Notes under the pieces: model-generated
The model's input: the letters and a program-made list of their open reading frames with translations, nothing else
What the model was told of the DNA's origin: nothing
Database searches by the model: none
Part shown: positions 36,523 to 45,445 of the stretch, in pieces
Position numbering within the stretch: position 1 is the first letter of the stretch
Layout of the letters: each line of letters opens with the position of its first letter
Made by a program: the position numbers and the translations under genes
Source of the DNA: an uncultured Acidobacteriia bacterium
Lineage (GTDB): Bacteria > Acidobacteriota > Terriglobia > Bryobacterales > Bryobacteraceae
Direction: 5' to 3'
NCBI GenBank assembly: GCA_903907865.1
Contig: CAIVPR010000053.1
Coordinates: 39,558-103,557, forward strand
DNA length: 64,000 bases

Positions 36523-36705
36523 GGCAAGTCGCGGACGGCCTGGACGCCCAACCACGTCATTATCTCACCGCCTACAAAACGGCACCTCCGCGAAGCCGGT
36601 CACACTCGATCGAAAAATATATTCCCTTTGCTTTCAACACCAAGCCGCTAGATCAACCCGAAAACGCTTGCGCCACGGGGTACCCTCGAAACCGGGAGAA
36701 AGCTT

Positions 36706-37161
36706 ATGTCCGAACTCGAACTCCGCCGCCAATTGAACGACGAACTGCGGCCCGTCGGCCTCATCGAAAACGCGCTCGTGGACCAAATCCTCTTCGCGCT
36801 ACTGGCCCTGCGCCAGTCCGACACACTCCGCGAGCGCACCCAGGCGCAAGGACTCATGCTCCGCGCCACCGCCGAATTGCGCCGACTGCGCGCCGACCGC
36901 GCCAAGAACCCCGCGCCGACCGCCATCGTCACCGAAAACCCGACGGTCAAACCCGAAACCACCGAAATCCCCCGCTCTGCCCCATGCCCCTGCGGCTCCG
37001 GCCTCAAATACAAGCGCTGCCACGGCTGGAACGCTCCCGCGGCTACTTCGTCTCGTCCACCAACCCGTGCGCCGCAAAATCCACCCGCCGACCCCGGAAC
37101 GCAACCCCCTCGAGCCGCAACCGCAAACGCTGGTCCGCCCCGCGCTCGCCCGGTAGCTTGA
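36706..37161 (+). CDS. SEC-C motif protein with antisense C-terminal tail
   Basis: The 151-residue protein has a helical N-terminal part and a SEC-C zinc motif (PCPCGSGLKYKRCHG, about 93-107). SEC-C segments bind zinc and act as docking tails, as in SecA. Proteins of this type commonly end just after the motif. Here 44 further residues, rich in Pro, Ala and Arg, run for 119 bases antisense to the ATL gene. The tail may reflect loss of an earlier stop codon. The start has a GGGAGAAAGC ribosome site. Confidence 0.75.
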   Translation: MSELELRRQLNDELRPVGLIENALVDQILFALLALRQSDTLRERTQAQGLMLRATAELRRLRADRAKNPAPTAIVTENPTVKPETTEIPRSAPCPCGSGLKYKRCHGWNAPAATSSRPPTRAPQNPPADPGTQPPRAATANAGPPRARPVA

Positions 37162-37348
37162 TCTCGCCACCCGACCCCAACACCCGGTGCCACGGCAATC
37201 CGCTGCCGTCGTCCGCCAACAACCGTGCGACAGCCCGATGCGCGCGCGGATACCCGGCAGCCTCGGCGACCGCCCCGTAAGTCGAAACCCGACCCTTGGG
37301 AATCGCAAGCACCGCCCGTCGGACGGATTGCGCAAACTCAGGCGTCAC
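37043..37348 (-). CDS. alkyltransferase-like protein (ATL)
   Basis: The 101-residue protein starts at GTG 37348 and covers the DNA-binding domain of MGMT: FAQSVRRAVLAIPKGRVSTYGAVAEAAGYP and RAVARLLA. At the active site the usual PCHRV reads PWHRV, so the acceptor cysteine is replaced by tryptophan. ATLs of this kind bind O6-alkylguanine, flip the base and recruit nucleotide excision repair without transferring the alkyl group. The start overlaps the amidohydrolase stop (GTGA). The 3' end overlaps the SEC-C gene on the opposite strand. Confidence 0.87.
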   Translation of the reverse strand: MTPEFAQSVRRAVLAIPKGRVSTYGAVAEAAGYPRAHRAVARLLADDGSGLPWHRVLGSGGEIKLPGERGADQRLRLRLEGVAFRGRRVDFAAHGLVDETK

Positions 37349-38241
37349 AGCTTGAGCAGTTTCGCCGCGTTGTCGTGCAGCATCTTGCGCGTGGCGGCGG
37401 CGTTGGGGCTGAGCCGCTTCACGGTCGCGAGTTGCTGGCTGCCGCTGCACTTTTCGCCTTGGCCGACCGAATCGCTGCAGTCGCTGGCGTAGATGAGGCG
37501 GTCCTGGTGGCGTTCGAGGAAGCCGCGGGCGTGGTCCTCGTCGCGCAGCAGGGCGTTGAGGCCGGAACCGGCGGAGAGGTCGCCCCACATGTTGGGGTAG
37601 TCGGAGAGCAGGCGGTCGGAGATGCCGCCGGGCGTGACCTTGCCCTTGGGATATAGCACGTCCTGCTTGCAATTCTTGTCGATATTGGCCCAGAAGGTCT
37701 GCGCGTGGCCGATGAAGTTGACGGTGGGGTAGGCCTTGACCAGGTTGTGGAAGCGCTCGATGGCCAGGTTGTAGGTGTCGTGCTGGAAGTGCATCAGCAC
37801 GGGGACGTGGTGGTGCTTGGCGATGTCGGCGATCAAGCGCATGGGCTTGGAATCGCTGTCGACGTGGAATTTCTGCTCGCCGATGCCCTTCGCGCCCAGT
37901 TTGAGGTACTTTTCGATGACCGGTTTGGTCTCGGGGATGTCCGGCAGCTCGTTGGCGAAAAAGACGAACTGCTTGGGGTACTTTCGGGCAAGGTCGACGC
38001 AGGAATCGTTGCCGTAGGCGTCGGCGGCAAGGCCGTATTTCGACCCTGCGGGCAGCAGGACCGACAGCGAAATTCCCATCGTCTTCTGGTGGGCGATCAG
38101 CTGCTCGTCTGTGCGACCGCTGTAGTGGGTGTGCTGGTGGAAGTCGATAACCGGGACGTCGGCGTCGCCCTGCGCAAGGGCGGGCACGGCGGCGGCGAGT
38201 TCAAAAGCTGTTAATTCGAGGAAGCTGCGGCGCGAAAGCAT
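37345..38241 (-). CDS. exported amidohydrolase-2 family protein
   Basis: The 298-residue protein has an RRSFLELTAFELAAA leader resembling a Tat signal, then a TIM-barrel metal hydrolase: DFHQHTHYSG near residue 33 supplies the metal histidines, MHFQHDT and GHAQTFW follow, and a late YASDCSD has the catalytic aspartate. The family includes decarboxylases and lactonases; the substrate is unknown. It probably acts in the periplasm. It is translationally coupled to the ATL gene, though no functional link is apparent. Confidence 0.82.
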   Translation of the reverse strand: MLSRRSFLELTAFELAAAVPALAQGDADVPVIDFHQHTHYSGRTDEQLIAHQKTMGISLSVLLPAGSKYGLAADAYGNDSCVDLARKYPKQFVFFANELPDIPETKPVIEKYLKLGAKGIGEQKFHVDSDSKPMRLIADIAKHHHVPVLMHFQHDTYNLAIERFHNLVKAYPTVNFIGHAQTFWANIDKNCKQDVLYPKGKVTPGGISDRLLSDYPNMWGDLSAGSGLNALLRDEDHARGFLERHQDRLIYASDCSDSVGQGEKCSGSQQLATVKRLSPNAAATRKMLHDNAAKLLKL

Positions 38242-38269
38242 TTACGTACCACTATAGGCCAGCGCGAGC

Positions 38270-38764
38270 CTACACCTCGATTTCGTTCGACCGCACCACC
38301 GCTCCCGACGGCAATTCGCACCGCACCACAACCCGGTACCGCGCCTTTCGCTCTGCAGCAGCCCGCAATCCGAACAACTGCCCCACCGGTACCCGAGCCT
38401 CCGTGCCCGTCCCCGCTTGCAGCGTCACCTCGATGCGTTCCGTACGCCGCTCCGGCTTCAACAACTGAGCCCCGAACGGGCTGAGCGCAACGGACCCGTC
38501 CGGCCCCGCCACCTCCGCCGACAGGAAAAACAGCCACCCAGGCACCGTCAACGAAACCGGCCCCATCCCGATATTCCGCAGCACAACCGACACCGAAGGC
38601 AGCGCGTCCCTGTCCGATTGCGGGATCAATTCGGCGGAAAGTGCCGCCCACTCCACGGGCTCACCCCAAGTTCGGGCCGCGAGGTCGATCACCTTCACCG
38701 GATCGTCCCGCATCGTCAGGCCGAAGCGGGCCGAAAACTCCATAACGGAACGGAAGATCCCCAT
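38270..38764 (-). CDS. hypothetical protein, beta-rich
   Basis: The 164-residue product starts immediately after the stop of the alkaline phosphatase-like gene and is likely cotranscribed. No signal peptide or named domain was recognised. The centre alternates hydrophobic residues (SVSVVLRNIGMGPVSLTVPGW, then EVTLQAG and YRVVVRCELP), suggesting a beta-sandwich. Codon use and the abutting junction support a real gene. Function is unknown. Confidence 0.7.
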   Translation of the reverse strand: MGIFRSVMEFSARFGLTMRDDPVKVIDLAARTWGEPVEWAALSAELIPQSDRDALPSVSVVLRNIGMGPVSLTVPGWLFFLSAEVAGPDGSVALSPFGAQLLKPERRTERIEVTLQAGTGTEARVPVGQLFGLRAAAERKARYRVVVRCELPSGAVVRSNEIEV

Positions 38765-40324
38765 CTACTGCCACATTTCCCGCAGGATCCGGCCCATCGC
38801 GCCGCTGGGCTCGTTCACCCCGACGATGGCGCTCAGCGTCGGCGCAATGTCGTTCACCGTGATCTTTTCGAAATACCGGCCGGCCTTGATCCCGGCTCCC
38901 ATGAAAATCACCGGCACGTGCGTGTCGTAGCCGAATGGTGTGCTGTGGGTGGTTCCCGTGGCGTCAAAAAGGTAGTACGGGTCCTGCACGATGGTGATGT
39001 CGGCCGCGCGGGGGAAATAGAAGCCGTTTCGAACCGCCGCATCGACAGCCTCGGTCGAAACCCGCCCGTTCTGCAGTTGGTCCGCCGTGTATACCCGGAA
39101 CACGTGCGGCACCTTCGCCACCGCCTGGGCCGCGACGCGCTGCACCTCGGCGATATCCAGCTTCTTGAAGTCGATCAGTTCCCAATTCAAATACACGCTG
39201 GACGCCACGGCCGATTCCACCCAACGGCTCGGACCGTACTTCGCCCCCAAGGCGTCGTTGACGGCCTTCGAAATCGCGTTGGGCGCCATGCGACCGCCTG
39301 TCATCTGGCGCGCCTGGTTGACTTCGGGAATCGGGGCGACGCCGTGGTCCGCCGTCATCACGAACAGCACGTTGGCGAGGCCGACGCTCTTGTCGACGGC
39401 GTCGAGCAGCTTGCCAAGCAACCGGTCGGTACGGATCGAAATGTCGCGGACCTCGGGGGAATCGGGGCCCATCGCGTGGCCGACATAGTCGTTCGACGAG
39501 AAGCTGACGGCCAAGACGTCCGTGCCCCCGTGCTTGCCGAGTTTTTCACCCAGCAGCGCCTGCTCGGCGAAATCCTCGATCATCTCGTTGCCCCAGGGCG
39601 ATGCCTCCAGCGAACGGCACTTCGGGAGCGACGGCGTGGCCTCGGCCATGGTGCACAACGGCTTGCCGCCCTCCAAGCTGGTCCAAACAGCATTCCGAGA
39701 CGGTGCGTCCGGCTGCGCGGCATTGGCCTTCATGACCCACGGCGGCAGTTCCTTCGCGTAATACGTGCTCGTCACCCATTGCGCCGACTTGTTGTCGAAC
39801 CAATACGCACCGTCCGCCATGTGCCCGACCGGCAGAATCGCGGAACGGTCCTTGATCGAGACGCCGACCACCTTCGATTCCTGGCCCGACATCTTGATCT
39901 CGTCACCCACGGTGCTGACCAGCATCTTGCGCGGCGAGGAACCTGCGCCTTCGGCTCCCAGCAGCTTCGTGGTCGCATCGGCCACGCTGGTGGTCGATTT
40001 GCCCGTTTCCCGGTCGTACCACTCGTTGCCCACGATGCCGCTCACGGCGGGCAGTGCGCCGCTGAGGAAAGTCGAATGCCCGACCGCGGTCACTGTGGGG
40101 TAGTGCACATAGTGGGCGTCCTCGAAGACCGCCCCCTGTTCCAAGATGCGCTTGAAACCGGAGGTATACCCGTCCCGGAACCGCTTGAGGTATTCCCACC
40201 GGAACTGGTCAACGGCGACGGCGAGGATGAGCTTGGGCTTGCGTGGCGGTGGCGCGGTCTCGGCCGCAGGGAGGCAGAGTGCGGAGATGGAAATCAGGCT
40301 GGCGAGGCTGAGGGCTATTTTCAT
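38765..40324 (-). CDS. exported alkaline-phosphatase-superfamily phosphatase/phosphodiesterase, PafA-like
   Basis: The 519-residue protein has a signal peptide (ending LCLPAAETA). Metal ligands and the threonine nucleophile of the PafA/NPP type are visible: VAVDQFRWEYL (first Asp), YPTVTAVGHSTFLSG (Thr), SSNDYVGHAMGPDS and TADHGVAPIPE, then THVPVIFMGAG. It is periplasmic and hydrolyses phosphomonoesters or diesters. PafA-like enzymes are widespread in Acidobacteria and Bacteroidetes and need no phosphate starvation to function. It is followed directly by the hypothetical gene and preceded by tsaB 11 bases upstream. Confidence 0.9.
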   Translation of the reverse strand: MKIALSLASLISISALCLPAAETAPPPRKPKLILAVAVDQFRWEYLKRFRDGYTSGFKRILEQGAVFEDAHYVHYPTVTAVGHSTFLSGALPAVSGIVGNEWYDRETGKSTTSVADATTKLLGAEGAGSSPRKMLVSTVGDEIKMSGQESKVVGVSIKDRSAILPVGHMADGAYWFDNKSAQWVTSTYYAKELPPWVMKANAAQPDAPSRNAVWTSLEGGKPLCTMAEATPSLPKCRSLEASPWGNEMIEDFAEQALLGEKLGKHGGTDVLAVSFSSNDYVGHAMGPDSPEVRDISIRTDRLLGKLLDAVDKSVGLANVLFVMTADHGVAPIPEVNQARQMTGGRMAPNAISKAVNDALGAKYGPSRWVESAVASSVYLNWELIDFKKLDIAEVQRVAAQAVAKVPHVFRVYTADQLQNGRVSTEAVDAAVRNGFYFPRAADITIVQDPYYLFDATGTTHSTPFGYDTHVPVIFMGAGIKAGRYFEKITVNDIAPTLSAIVGVNEPSGAMGRILREMWQ

Positions 40325-40335
40325 CTAAGCCACTA

Positions 40336-41010
40336 TTATCCCTTCCACAGGAGTTCGGCGTCGGATCGGCGGACGTAGTTGGCCTCGGCGAGCGCGGCAT
40401 CCGGGACTTTCCCGTCGGCCGCGCGCTGGAATGCTATCCTGCCGATGGCGGAGGCGAGGGCGCGCGGGGCACGGGCAACGGGCATCGTCGCGAAAGGTGT
40501 GCCCGCGAGGGCGTCGGCGAAGGGCTCGAAGTCCGTGGACACCCATTCGAATTCGCGCGCTCCGGCAACCGACCCAAGCTGCGCCAGGAAGCTCGGAAAC
40601 GGCATGACGGACTCGGCGATGCCGGGGCCGCCGTCGTCGAACAGGGCCGCGTACACCTCCCCGCGCCGCGCGTCCAAGACGACCGCGCGCAGCGGGTGCT
40701 GCGAAAACTCCCCGACCGCCTCCAAAGTCGATACGGCCGCGACGGGTTTCCCCTGCACCTCGCCCAAACCCTTCACCGCCGCAAGGCCGATCCGCACGCC
40801 GGTGAACGACCCCGGCCCGGAGGCCGCGGCTAAGACATCCACGTCATCCAGTTTCCGTCCGTTGCGGGCAAGCAGGTCGCCGATGCGGTCGAAGATGACT
40901 CCCCCGAATCCGGCCGGCTCATGCAGCAGGACCTCGTCGACGACCTCCGCGTCGTCAAGAAGTGCGATGCTGCCGAACTCGCCGGAGGTGTCAATTGCCA
41001 ATGTCAACAT
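40336..41010 (-). CDS. tsaB: tRNA threonylcarbamoyladenosine biosynthesis protein TsaB
   Basis: The 224-residue protein starts at ATG 41010 (MLTLAIDTSGEFGSIALL); the longer frame upstream reads through the preceding gene. The ASKHA-fold motif ASGPGSFTGVRIGLAAVKGL is diagnostic, as is LDARRGEVYAALF. TsaB is the scaffold partner of TsaD in making t6A at position 37 of ANN-decoding tRNAs, an essential cytoplasmic step. It sits 23 bases after the apiosidase-like gene and 11 before the phosphatase gene, so a shared transcript is likely. Confidence 0.93.
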   Translation of the reverse strand: MLTLAIDTSGEFGSIALLDDAEVVDEVLLHEPAGFGGVIFDRIGDLLARNGRKLDDVDVLAAASGPGSFTGVRIGLAAVKGLGEVQGKPVAAVSTLEAVGEFSQHPLRAVVLDARRGEVYAALFDDGGPGIAESVMPFPSFLAQLGSVAGAREFEWVSTDFEPFADALAGTPFATMPVARAPRALASAIGRIAFQRAADGKVPDAALAEANYVRRSDAELLWKG

Positions 41011-41033
41011 GGATTTAGCGCGTCTAATCTCAA

Positions 41034-42761
41034 CTACTTCTTCAGCACGTAATTCCGGTCCAGCACATAGACCTTGCCCAAACCGTTGATGCCCGTGAGC
41101 TTCACGTGAAGCGCAGCCGGGTACTCCGAGGCGATGGATTCCGGGATCTGGAAAGTCCCGCTCGCCCCCACCCCGATCACCCGATAGCCGTGCCCCGACA
41201 CCGTAACCTCGCCCGTCCATTGGTAGGTCATCTTGCGCAGCGCCTTCGAATCGCGTTTGAGCTTGACGCCGAACTGGACCGGCCGCCCCAGCGACAACTC
41301 GTCCGCCGACGGCTCCACAATTTCGAACGGCACCTTTTCCGGATTGCCCTCGGCGTCCTGCAGCGCCAGTGGCGGGTCGCGGGATTCGAATTTGTAGCTC
41401 TTCAGCATTCCTGCCTTATGGCCTTCGCGGGAAATGTGCAGCACCCAGTCGTGGTTGGCGCTGGGTGGCGAGAACGTCATCTCCTCGGCCTTGCCTTTGG
41501 CTTTGACTTTGCTGCGCTCGCCGGTGGCCGGGTCCAGCCACTCGACGTCGTAGCCCTGCTTCTCCACGTTGACAGTTACGGGACCGGGCTGGGCGACGTA
41601 GACCACATATTCGATGCCGTCCAGTGCCGTCGCGCGCCCGTTGTCGACGTCGAAGAACGGTTCCAACTCCCAATGCCGGGTGCCCTGCATGAACTCGTAC
41701 CAGATCTTCATCGCGTTGGCGGAAGCCTCGTCCGGGATGAACGCCGCGGGGTACTGTCCGTTGGCGGTCGAGGTCCAGAGGCGGCGGCGGAATTCGGCGG
41801 CATCCTTCGCGCCTGTCCCGAAATCGTTGACCGCCGGGTATTGGAAGCTCTGCTGCTCCACAGCGCTGGTCTGGCCCTCGGGGTCGCGGTAGGAGCGGTA
41901 GCGCAACCAGCCGTCGTCGATCAGCGGGGCCGACGTCATGTTGGTGCGCGAGGAGCGGGTGTGCTTGTAGGGGTCTAGATCGGCTAGGTATTCCGAGATC
42001 TCCTTGAGCAGATCCTTGCCGTCGGGATAGGTTTCCCAGTCCACCAAGCCCTGCCATGTGACGTCGAACGCTTCAAGCCGGGAGAGGGCGTACAAGAACC
42101 ATTTCCGACGGTCGGGACGCCCCGGGAGCAGGCGCGTCATCAAGCCGTCCGGGCCGAAGAAGGCGAGATCGACGAGGATGCCGCGGTCGTTGGCATAGCG
42201 GATCTTCTCCTCGGCGGCATGGAAGAACTCCGGCGTCTGGAAGCGCTGGGCGTCGGAGTCGGCCACCAGGGTCACCGCGAGATGGTTGAAATGTTGTGCC
42301 GCGCGCGTGTCGACGAGCAACTTCCAGCGCGCCCCGTCCATCGAGCTGAACCCCGGAACCACCGCGCCCATCCAGAGGTGCGGCTTGAGCGCGTTGCCTT
42401 CAACGTGCGCGAAGTGGTGGACGTTGACGGCGCGCACCCAGCCTGGCCGGTCGGCCCCGGTGGCGCTGAAGCTGCCCTGCTTGCCGTTCCATGCGGGATC
42501 GGAACTGGTGACCCGGAAGAAATGCTCGCCCACCTCGACCGGGGTGTAGCGGACGACCCAGCGGGTCGGACCGTCCCGGAAAGCGTTCACGGCTGCGGTT
42601 TCGGAGTGCGGAGAACGGAATTCGGCGCGCAACTGCAACTCGGCGGCCGAGGGCAATTCGAAAACGATGTCGCACGGGGTGTAGCGAGGAGTGGGCTGGC
42701 AGACAGTTTGCGGCCATGCCAGGACCGGAACGGCGAGGACCAGAAGCGCCCGACGGATCAT
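41034..42761 (-). CDS. secreted DUF5060/apiosidase-like glycoside hydrolase
   Basis: The 575-residue protein has a signal peptide (ending LAWPQ), a DUF5060-type N-terminal domain (about 22-110), a TIM-barrel of the DUF4038/apiosidase-like type (about 115-390), and a collagen-binding-like beta-domain (YVVYVAQPGPVTVNV to EWLDPATG, about 390-450) plus a final beta-domain. Related proteins act on apiose- or arabinose-containing plant polysaccharides. Candidate acids include the aspartate/glutamate in LVDWETYPDGKDL, but the pair is not certain. Probably extracytoplasmic glycan degradation. Confidence 0.75.
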   Translation of the reverse strand: MIRRALLVLAVPVLAWPQTVCQPTPRYTPCDIVFELPSAAELQLRAEFRSPHSETAAVNAFRDGPTRWVVRYTPVEVGEHFFRVTSSDPAWNGKQGSFSATGADRPGWVRAVNVHHFAHVEGNALKPHLWMGAVVPGFSSMDGARWKLLVDTRAAQHFNHLAVTLVADSDAQRFQTPEFFHAAEEKIRYANDRGILVDLAFFGPDGLMTRLLPGRPDRRKWFLYALSRLEAFDVTWQGLVDWETYPDGKDLLKEISEYLADLDPYKHTRSSRTNMTSAPLIDDGWLRYRSYRDPEGQTSAVEQQSFQYPAVNDFGTGAKDAAEFRRRLWTSTANGQYPAAFIPDEASANAMKIWYEFMQGTRHWELEPFFDVDNGRATALDGIEYVVYVAQPGPVTVNVEKQGYDVEWLDPATGERSKVKAKGKAEEMTFSPPSANHDWVLHISREGHKAGMLKSYKFESRDPPLALQDAEGNPEKVPFEIVEPSADELSLGRPVQFGVKLKRDSKALRKMTYQWTGEVTVSGHGYRVIGVGASGTFQIPESIASEYPAALHVKLTGINGLGKVYVLDRNYVLKK

Positions 42762-42798
42762 GAATCAAGTGTAGGCCAAAAGCATTGTCGCGTTGCTC

Positions 42799-43503
42799 TT
42801 ACGCCTTCAGCAGTTCCTCGGCCCAGATCGCGCCGTTCGGATCTTCCTCGTGCTTGAAATACACGTAGGCGTCCTTGCCGGATGCCAGCAGTTCCTCCAC
42901 TTGGTCGGCAATCTTGGCGCGGGCCTCGGGGACGTAGTCGCCCTTGCGCAGCCGGAAGTAGCCGAAATCGGCGGTGAAGACCTTCGGGATCTCCAGCTTG
43001 TCGGATTCGGCGAAGCACAGCGCGATCCCGCGCGCCCGCAGCATCGCGTAGACATCCTCGTTCAGCCAGGAGGCGTGCCGGAACTCGAACGCGAAGCGGA
43101 TGTCGGCCGGCAACAGCGGCAGGTAACTTTCGAGGCGCGCCAGGTCCACCTGGAACGTGGGCGGGAACTGGAACAGCACCGGGCCCAGCCGCCGGGCGAC
43201 CCGCAACGGCTCGAGCGCGCGGAGAAACACCTCGGTGAAGCCGTCCGAATCCTTCATCCGCAGCATGTGCGTGAGTTTCTGGTGCGCCTTGCAGGCGAAC
43301 TGGAAGTCCGGCGGCGTCTGCGCCAGCCAGCCTTCGAGCGTGGAGACCGACGGCAGTTGACGGAAGGTATAGTTCACCTCCACGCTGTTCAGCCGGGTCG
43401 CGTAGTGCTCCAGAAAGCGCTTCGCCGGAAGGTCCTTGGGGTAGAAAGCCGGTTTCCAAGCCGGATAGGAGAAGCCTGAGGTGCCTGCAAACAGTTTCGC
43501 CAT
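42799..43503 (-). CDS. DUF72 family protein
   Basis: The 234-residue protein starts at ATG 43501-43503 (AKLFAGTSGFSYPAW), the characteristic DUF72 opening. Further conserved pieces are FYPKDLPAKRFLEHYA, VEVNYTFRQLPS, FAFEFRHASW and DAYVYFKHEEDPNGA. The fold is a TIM-barrel-like one; no reaction is established for the family, although nuclease or metal-related roles have been suggested. The gene lies divergent from the NHL-repeat gene with 100 bases between starts. Confidence 0.9.
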   Translation of the reverse strand: MAKLFAGTSGFSYPAWKPAFYPKDLPAKRFLEHYATRLNSVEVNYTFRQLPSVSTLEGWLAQTPPDFQFACKAHQKLTHMLRMKDSDGFTEVFLRALEPLRVARRLGPVLFQFPPTFQVDLARLESYLPLLPADIRFAFEFRHASWLNEDVYAMLRARGIALCFAESDKLEIPKVFTADFGYFRLRKGDYVPEARAKIADQVEELLASGKDAYVYFKHEEDPNGAIWAEELLKA

Positions 43504-43603
43504 GTGCCGATTGGTATCATCGCAGATTGGTCGGTGTTTTCGCAGGGACACGTCGTGGAAACGCGTTCGGCCCGGCATCCGTCCACTAAACAACCTCGAA
43601 TTC

Positions 43604-45403
43604 ATGCGCAGCCTTGATACCGTTTTCTGCCGCCTGCTGGCGACCTTGACCCTTGCCTCCGTCGGCGCTTTTGGCCAGCAGTACACTGTTTCCACCGTGG
43701 CTGGATCGGGCGGATCGCCCGGTTGGTCCGGGGACTCGGGTCCCGCGCTCTCGGCGCAGTTCACCAATCCCATCCGCATCGCCGTGGACAAGGCCGGCAA
43801 CCTCTACATCACCGACTATTCGAATTTCTCCGTGCGCAAGGTGACCAAGAACGGGATCGTCAACACGATTGCCGGCAACGGGTCCCTCGGCTTTGCCGGC
43901 GACGGCAGTTCGGGACTGGGCGCGCAGCTTTCCAACGTCCTTGATGTGGCTGTCGCGGGTGACGGCACCGTCTACATCGCCGATTCGCTCAACAGCCGGA
44001 TCCGCAAGATCGATACGGCTGGCAACATCTCCACCATCGCAGGCAACGGCAACCGCGGCTACTCCGGTGACGGGGGCAAGGCGAGCGACGCGTCGCTCTA
44101 CTTCCCGGCAGGTCTCGCCATCGACTCCAAGGGCGATCTCTACATCGCCGACTACGGCAACGCGACCGTTCGCAAAGTGACGATCTCCACCGGCGTGATT
44201 TCGACCGTCGCGGGCATCGGATATTCCGTTTTTGGCGCGGCCACCGGCGACGGCGGTCCCGCGACGAAGGCCTACCTCGAACTGCCGCATTCGGTGGCTG
44301 TGGACGCGGCCGGAAACATCTACATTGGTGACATCGGCAGCAGCAGCATCCGTAAGGTCGGCACAGACGGCAAGATCAACACCTACCTGTCGAACTTCGT
44401 GGCTCAGAATTTCGCCCTCGACAGCGCCGGCGTGGTCTACTTCGCCGACTACCGCACCAACACGGTCCAGAAGGTTCTCCCCGGCGGCATCACCAAGTTG
44501 TGGATCGGCGGAAACGGCACAAGCGGTTGGTCCGGCGACGGCGGTCCGGCGACTGCGGCGCAGTTCAACCTGCCCTACGGCGTGGCCGTGGATGCCTCGG
44601 GCAACGTTTTTGTGGCCGATGCGGCGAACGCGATCATCCGGGAATTGTCCCCGGTTCCGTTCTCGATCGGCGCGATTGCCAATTCGGCGAGCCTGTTGGG
44701 TTTTGCCCCGCCCGTGTCCGGCTCGGGTGATGCAACCTCCCCTGTCGCCCCCGGCGAACTGATTGTGATATTCGGTAGCGGCCTGGGCCCGGCCACCCTG
44801 ACCTCGGCTCCTTCCGGCACGCTCCCCACCACGCTGGGCGGCACCACGGTGCTGATCAACGGGAAGCCGACGCCGATCCTGTACACCTCGGCAGCGATGG
44901 TCTCGGCGCTGGTTCCGTACAGCGTCAACGGGCTGTTCTCAACGACGGTGGCGATTCAGTACCAAGGCAAGACCTCGAACGTGACCACGGTCCCCGTATA
45001 CCCGTCGGCACCCGGCTTGTTCACTGCGGACGGGTCGGGCGCAGGCCAGGCAACGGCGTTGAACTCGGACGGCACCCGGAACAGTGCAACCAATCCGGCG
45101 CTCGTCGGCAGCATCGTCACGCTCTACATCACGGGCGCGGGCCAAACGAATCCGGCGGGCGTGGACGGGATCATCTATCCGTCGGGCAACAACCAACCGT
45201 CGCCGGTGCAGCCTCTGAGCGTGACCATCGGTGGCTTGGCGGCCACGGTGGACTTCCTGAGCGGCGCGCCGGGTATGGTTTCCGGCACGATGCGGATCAT
45301 CACCGAAATCCCGACCGGCTTCGCGCCGGGTACGGCGATCCCGGTGCAGGTTACCGTCGGCGGCGTACAAAGCCAGGTTGCGACGATTTCGGTCTCCAAC
45401 TAA
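43604..45403 (+). CDS. secreted NHL-repeat beta-propeller protein with Solibacter-type C-terminal domain
   Basis: A 599-residue product starts at ATG 43604 with a signal peptide (ending VGAFGQ). Residues 30-390 hold about six NHL-type propeller blades, each with VAVDxxGNxYIxD and xRKVxxxGxIxTxAGxG strands. The remainder (about 395-599) has the APGELIVIFGSGLGP, LYTSAAMVSALVPYSV and LYITGAGQTNPAGVDG pattern of a domain greatly expanded in Solibacter-like Acidobacteria. The protein is exported and probably binds proteins or glycans at the surface. No catalytic motif is seen. Confidence 0.9.
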   Translation: MRSLDTVFCRLLATLTLASVGAFGQQYTVSTVAGSGGSPGWSGDSGPALSAQFTNPIRIAVDKAGNLYITDYSNFSVRKVTKNGIVNTIAGNGSLGFAGDGSSGLGAQLSNVLDVAVAGDGTVYIADSLNSRIRKIDTAGNISTIAGNGNRGYSGDGGKASDASLYFPAGLAIDSKGDLYIADYGNATVRKVTISTGVISTVAGIGYSVFGAATGDGGPATKAYLELPHSVAVDAAGNIYIGDIGSSSIRKVGTDGKINTYLSNFVAQNFALDSAGVVYFADYRTNTVQKVLPGGITKLWIGGNGTSGWSGDGGPATAAQFNLPYGVAVDASGNVFVADAANAIIRELSPVPFSIGAIANSASLLGFAPPVSGSGDATSPVAPGELIVIFGSGLGPATLTSAPSGTLPTTLGGTTVLINGKPTPILYTSAAMVSALVPYSVNGLFSTTVAIQYQGKTSNVTTVPVYPSAPGLFTADGSGAGQATALNSDGTRNSATNPALVGSIVTLYITGAGQTNPAGVDGIIYPSGNNQPSPVQPLSVTIGGLAATVDFLSGAPGMVSGTMRIITEIPTGFAPGTAIPVQVTVGGVQSQVATISVSN

Positions 45404-45445
45404 TTGGTGGTTTCGGGGCGGCCTTCCGGGCCGCCCCGTCCACAT

